Source: an uncultured Roseobacter sp. (GTDB lineage Bacteria > Pseudomonadota > Alphaproteobacteria > Rhodobacterales > Rhodobacteraceae). Taken from it: a stretch of DNA of 64,000 bases. How positions within the stretch are numbered: the stretch's first letter is position 1; each line of letters starts with the position of its first letter. The stretch lies in NCBI RefSeq assembly GCF_947492555.1, contig NZ_CANLNE010000002.1, positions 735,501-799,500 of the forward strand, written 5' to 3'. A model generated the notes under the pieces. The model did no database searches and was not told the origin of the DNA. It saw only the letters and a program-made list of their open reading frames with translations. Shown piece after piece: positions 61,595 to 64,000 of this stretch. Position numbers and translations under genes: made by a program.

Positions 61595-62625
61595 TGATCC
61601 ATCAACCGCTCTTTGCCCATGTGCATGCGACCCAACCGCCACCCGCGCCGGAAGAGGTGCTCGACCAGCTTCTGGAAGACGGCAGTCGCCACGCAGCCGC
61701 AGCACAGGCTTCCGTCTTCGCGGTCGGTCTGGATATGCTCGGCGATATCGAGCTGCCCCCAAGTGCCGCAACACAAGTCGACCGTGCGCAGATGCGGGCA
61801 CTCGGGGCGCTCTATCTGGCGGCGGATCTGGAGCCTGCGGGCATTATCTCTTCAGCGGAAACGCTGTCGTCTCTTGCCTCCTCCGGGGCGCTTGGGATTG
61901 ATCTTGGCCCTGTGGCGGGACCCCTGCACGCCTTCTGGCGCAAGCGTCACCAGCGGCCTGATCCGTCCGAGCGCAACGCCTTCTATGCCCGTCTTTTTGG
62001 GGTCTCTTACGGTCCGATCCCGGCGGATGGTGTGGCGAACATGGCGTTCGAGGCGCGGATGCTGGAGCTCTGCGAGGCAATCTACCGGCTGGACGAACAA
62101 CAGGCGCGCTATTCGAACGATGCGCCCTCTGCCAATACGGCGCGTATCCGATCCGCGGCACGCGGCATGTTGGGCAACCTGTCCCGTGCGGGTGGTGGCA
62201 TTACGCCCTTTATGGCTACAGAACTCATGGCGGCGCTCAAGGAAGCGCTTGCGATCCTCAAACACCCCCATTTGCGCGGCCTCTTTGCGGCGCGCGACGT
62301 CTGGGATGTGATCGCTGGTATTCGCAGGCGCGCGCGGATGACAGGGGGCGATCCGCGCATGTTCGTGGATCGGGGTCGTGCTGGCATGACGATTATTGTC
62401 TGGCTGGCCGATGCTGCAGAAAGGTTGCGGCAATATGGTCAACCGATTGTCGGGCGCGGCGATCCGGTCATCCCGGCCGCGGTGGAGTGGTTGCAGGCCT
62501 CGCTGACGATCAGCGAGTTGCATGCGCGGACCCAGGCACCTGCACCGCCACCGCCCGGACAAGGGGGGCTCTGGGGTCAGGGGAACACCTCGCCGGCGTC
62601 GGATTGGGCCGACCTGGGGGTGTGA
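61594..62625 (+). CDS. unknown helical protein, smaller member of a paralogous pair
   Basis: The 343-residue protein aligns with the 583-residue protein at 56154 over residues 186-275: RSAARGMLGNLSRAGGGITPF against RKAARDLAANLSLHGYGMAYY, HPHLRGLFAARDVWDVIAGI against HPEIRANFGARDMWQVCDQI, and GMTIIVWLADAAERL against GTIITAWLANNAHHI. The N-terminal half is not obviously shared, and the coiled coil is absent. ATG 61594 follows AGGGAGG by six bases. Each of the pair lies next to FVGGLI-family genes, which suggests they cap or pair with those proteins. Confidence 0.75.
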   Translation: MIHQPLFAHVHATQPPPAPEEVLDQLLEDGSRHAAAAQASVFAVGLDMLGDIELPPSAATQVDRAQMRALGALYLAADLEPAGIISSAETLSSLASSGALGIDLGPVAGPLHAFWRKRHQRPDPSERNAFYARLFGVSYGPIPADGVANMAFEARMLELCEAIYRLDEQQARYSNDAPSANTARIRSAARGMLGNLSRAGGGITPFMATELMAALKEALAILKHPHLRGLFAARDVWDVIAGIRRRARMTGGDPRMFVDRGRAGMTIIVWLADAAERLRQYGQPIVGRGDPVIPAAVEWLQASLTISELHARTQAPAPPPPGQGGLWGQGNTSPASDWADLGV

Positions 62626-62629
62626 CGCC

Positions 62630-64000
62630 ATGACCGCGGTCGCCGCCATCCACGCAGCGCCGAACCGGCCCCGCAATGATGTGCGCCACGGTGTCCGCGC
62701 CCTGCTGACCGCTGCCGAAGGGTTTGACACGCTCGATCCCCAGACCCGTCAGGATGTGGCCAAATCGCTTGTGCGTATTTCCTCAACGGCGCTGACACTG
62801 GCCGAGGAGGCGGGATCCGATCCGCCCTCGCCGATTCCCCGCAAACGCCGCGCGCCCTTGGCAGAGGGACAGTCCGCCGGGCGCGCCTATTCCGGCACCG
62901 CCATCGACCAGATCGCCCCCCAGACGGAGCGCATTCTGAATGCGGTGTCCTTCCCGCGTTTCGTCGGTGAGCTGATCACCGGCGTGTTCAAGGCGATGAA
63001 TGAATCGAACGAACAGCAGTTGGAAAGCTATGTGGAGCTGATCCGCAACGTAGCTGCGAGTACAGATGGTTTTGCCGACGCGAATATCGGAGATATGGGC
63101 GCGCGCCAGTGGTTGATGGAACGGTTCCCCGGCACGTTTCGCATTGAGGGCGACAGCGATGAAGGGTTTGACAACCCCGAGGAGATGAGCGCTGACGAAC
63201 GGGCCGAATGGATGGCCGAGCGGGCGGCGAACCAGCGGCTTGAACTCAGTCCCGGCGCCGAGATGCCGTCCGAGGATGCGTTGCGCACGGCGTTGGGCGC
63301 GCCGCGCGGGTCATCGCTGCCGTCGGGCAACCCGGAGGCACTGGTCGGTCCGGTGCGGGCGCTTTTGGCGCGCAACAAACAGCAGATGCTGGCGACCATG
63401 GTAATGATGGGTATGCAGCGCATCGTGATCGATTCCGGGCGACTCAACGCCTCGATGCGGTTCCATATCGACGCCTCCAGTGCCGCCTCTGATGACCGCG
63501 GCTCCCGTTTTGATGTCCGCAACGAATTGCAGGCGGGTGTAAAGGCGCAGTTCGGGCCGTGGGGCGCGTCCGCGAAGATGAAAAACACCATCGGCTATGT
63601 CTCGACCGAGCGCACGCAGACCGAAGAGGAGGTCAATGCGGACCTCGAGCTCGACAGTGCGGTCGAGCTGATTTTCCGCACCGACTACGTGCCACTAGAG
63701 CGGTTGGCAGGCACCGGCGATGTGAACCGCATTCGGGTGAACGCGCTGAATCCCACCGAAGAGCGCCGTTTTGCCGAGGAACGCAGAACGGCCCGAGAAA
63801 CGCGGCGCACCAGCCAACGCAACCAACGCAGCCAAGACCTGAACCAAGGCCTGCAACCGACGCAGTTTACGCAGGGTGGTGAAGAGTTGGAGGTGCCGGA
63901 TCCAACTGGAACTGAGGAAGAAGGGGCAAGCGAAGAAGCCGCCAACGTTGAAGAAACCGGCGGCGAGCAAGCCGACGAAGGTGGCGGCGGCGAAGAATCT
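62630..64000 (+). CDS. paralogue 4 of the FVGGLI/RQQM family (3' end outside window)
   Basis: The frame is open to the right edge with 457 codons visible. It repeats the family order: N-terminal helical module (18-60, VRHGVRALLTAAEGFDTLDP), core FPRFVGELITGVFKAM with YVELIRNVAASTDGF and ARQWLMERFPGTF (108-170), QQMLATMVMMGMQRIVIDSG (251-270) and VELIFRTDYVPLERL near 345-359. It continues into a long charged tail (from about 375) that is Arg-rich, then Glu- and Gly-rich, and absent from copies 2 and 3. The downstream part of the operon is not visible. Confidence 0.75.
   Translation, partial: MTAVAAIHAAPNRPRNDVRHGVRALLTAAEGFDTLDPQTRQDVAKSLVRISSTALTLAEEAGSDPPSPIPRKRRAPLAEGQSAGRAYSGTAIDQIAPQTERILNAVSFPRFVGELITGVFKAMNESNEQQLESYVELIRNVAASTDGFADANIGDMGARQWLMERFPGTFRIEGDSDEGFDNPEEMSADERAEWMAERAANQRLELSPGAEMPSEDALRTALGAPRGSSLPSGNPEALVGPVRALLARNKQQMLATMVMMGMQRIVIDSGRLNASMRFHIDASSAASDDRGSRFDVRNELQAGVKAQFGPWGASAKMKNTIGYVSTERTQTEEEVNADLELDSAVELIFRTDYVPLERLAGTGDVNRIRVNALNPTEERRFAEERRTARETRRTSQRNQRSQDLNQGLQPTQFTQGGEELEVPDPTGTEEEGASEEAANVEETGGEQADEGGGGEES

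Noticed and set aside
52492-64000. Interpretation of the operon as a prophage tail or contractile injection system
   Set aside because: No tail sheath, tube, baseplate spike, tape measure or AAA+ remodelling protein typical of those systems was recognised among the genes.
46141-64000. Interpretation of the operon as CBASS, Thoeris or gas-vesicle locus
   Set aside because: No nucleotidyltransferase, TIR domain, SIR2 or GvpA-like sequence is present.

Overview
The window looks like chromosomal DNA of an alphaproteobacterium, most likely a marine member of the Rhodobacteraceae (Roseobacter group). This is an inference from GC-rich codon use, dense operons with ATGA/GTGA overlaps, and the gene set: form I/II-type CO dehydrogenase maturation genes, ergothioneine synthesis, a NasST-controlled nitrate assimilation operon, DUF1127 and MauG-like proteins. 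No rRNA, tRNA, CRISPR array or insertion sequence was recognised.

Region 1 (1-2.8 kb, +) is the tail of a carbon monoxide dehydrogenase (cox) cluster: CoxE-like VWA protein (cut by the left edge), XdhC/CoxF-like factor, MobA/MocA-like cytidylyltransferase, a possible 33-residue peptide and CoxG. Region 2 (3.3-20.4 kb) is a catabolic locus of two convergent operons. The + operon encodes a YnjBCD-like ABC importer, nucleoside phosphorylase, TIM-barrel sugar epimerase, DhaL/DhaK-like kinase, LacD-like aldolase, SDR and fucose-isomerase-like protein. The - operon encodes thiolase, DUF35 protein, acyl-CoA synthetase, aldehyde dehydrogenase, a GntR/UTRA repressor and a nucleoside hydrolase. Nearly identical inverted repeats (TTGTANATACAA) lie at the two outer promoters, so the whole locus is probably one GntR regulon for an unknown nucleoside-like substrate.

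Region 3 (20.5-32.2 kb) is mixed: MFS transporter, DJ-1/AraC regulator, methyltransferase, flavin monooxygenase, DUF1127 protein, MauG-like dihaem peroxidase with a secreted orphan protein, aldo/keto reductase with divergent LysR regulator, and egtB-egtD for ergothioneine. Region 4 (32.6-45.8 kb, -) is a complete nitrate assimilation operon read in the order nasT, nasS, nrtA, nrtB, fused nrtCD, nirB, nirD, nasA, cysG. A leader with an ANTAR-type hairpin and a terminator sits between nasS and nrtA.

Region 5 (46.1-64.0 kb, +, running off the right edge) is the striking part. A sensorless sigma-54 activator is followed by four TGTGAC half-sites, an IHF-like site and a consensus -24/-12 promoter. 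This promoter heads at least twelve tightly packed genes with no signal peptides: a DUF3467 protein, a 1,594-residue protein with a papain-like cysteine protease core, four divergent paralogues of an unnamed family, two small beta-rich adaptor-like proteins, a subtilisin-like S8 protease, two paralogous helical proteins and one orphan. I do not recognise this assembly as a described system. The best reading is a sigma-54-inducible, cytoplasmic two-protease system (conflict/effector type or self-assembling), and its function is not known from the sequence.
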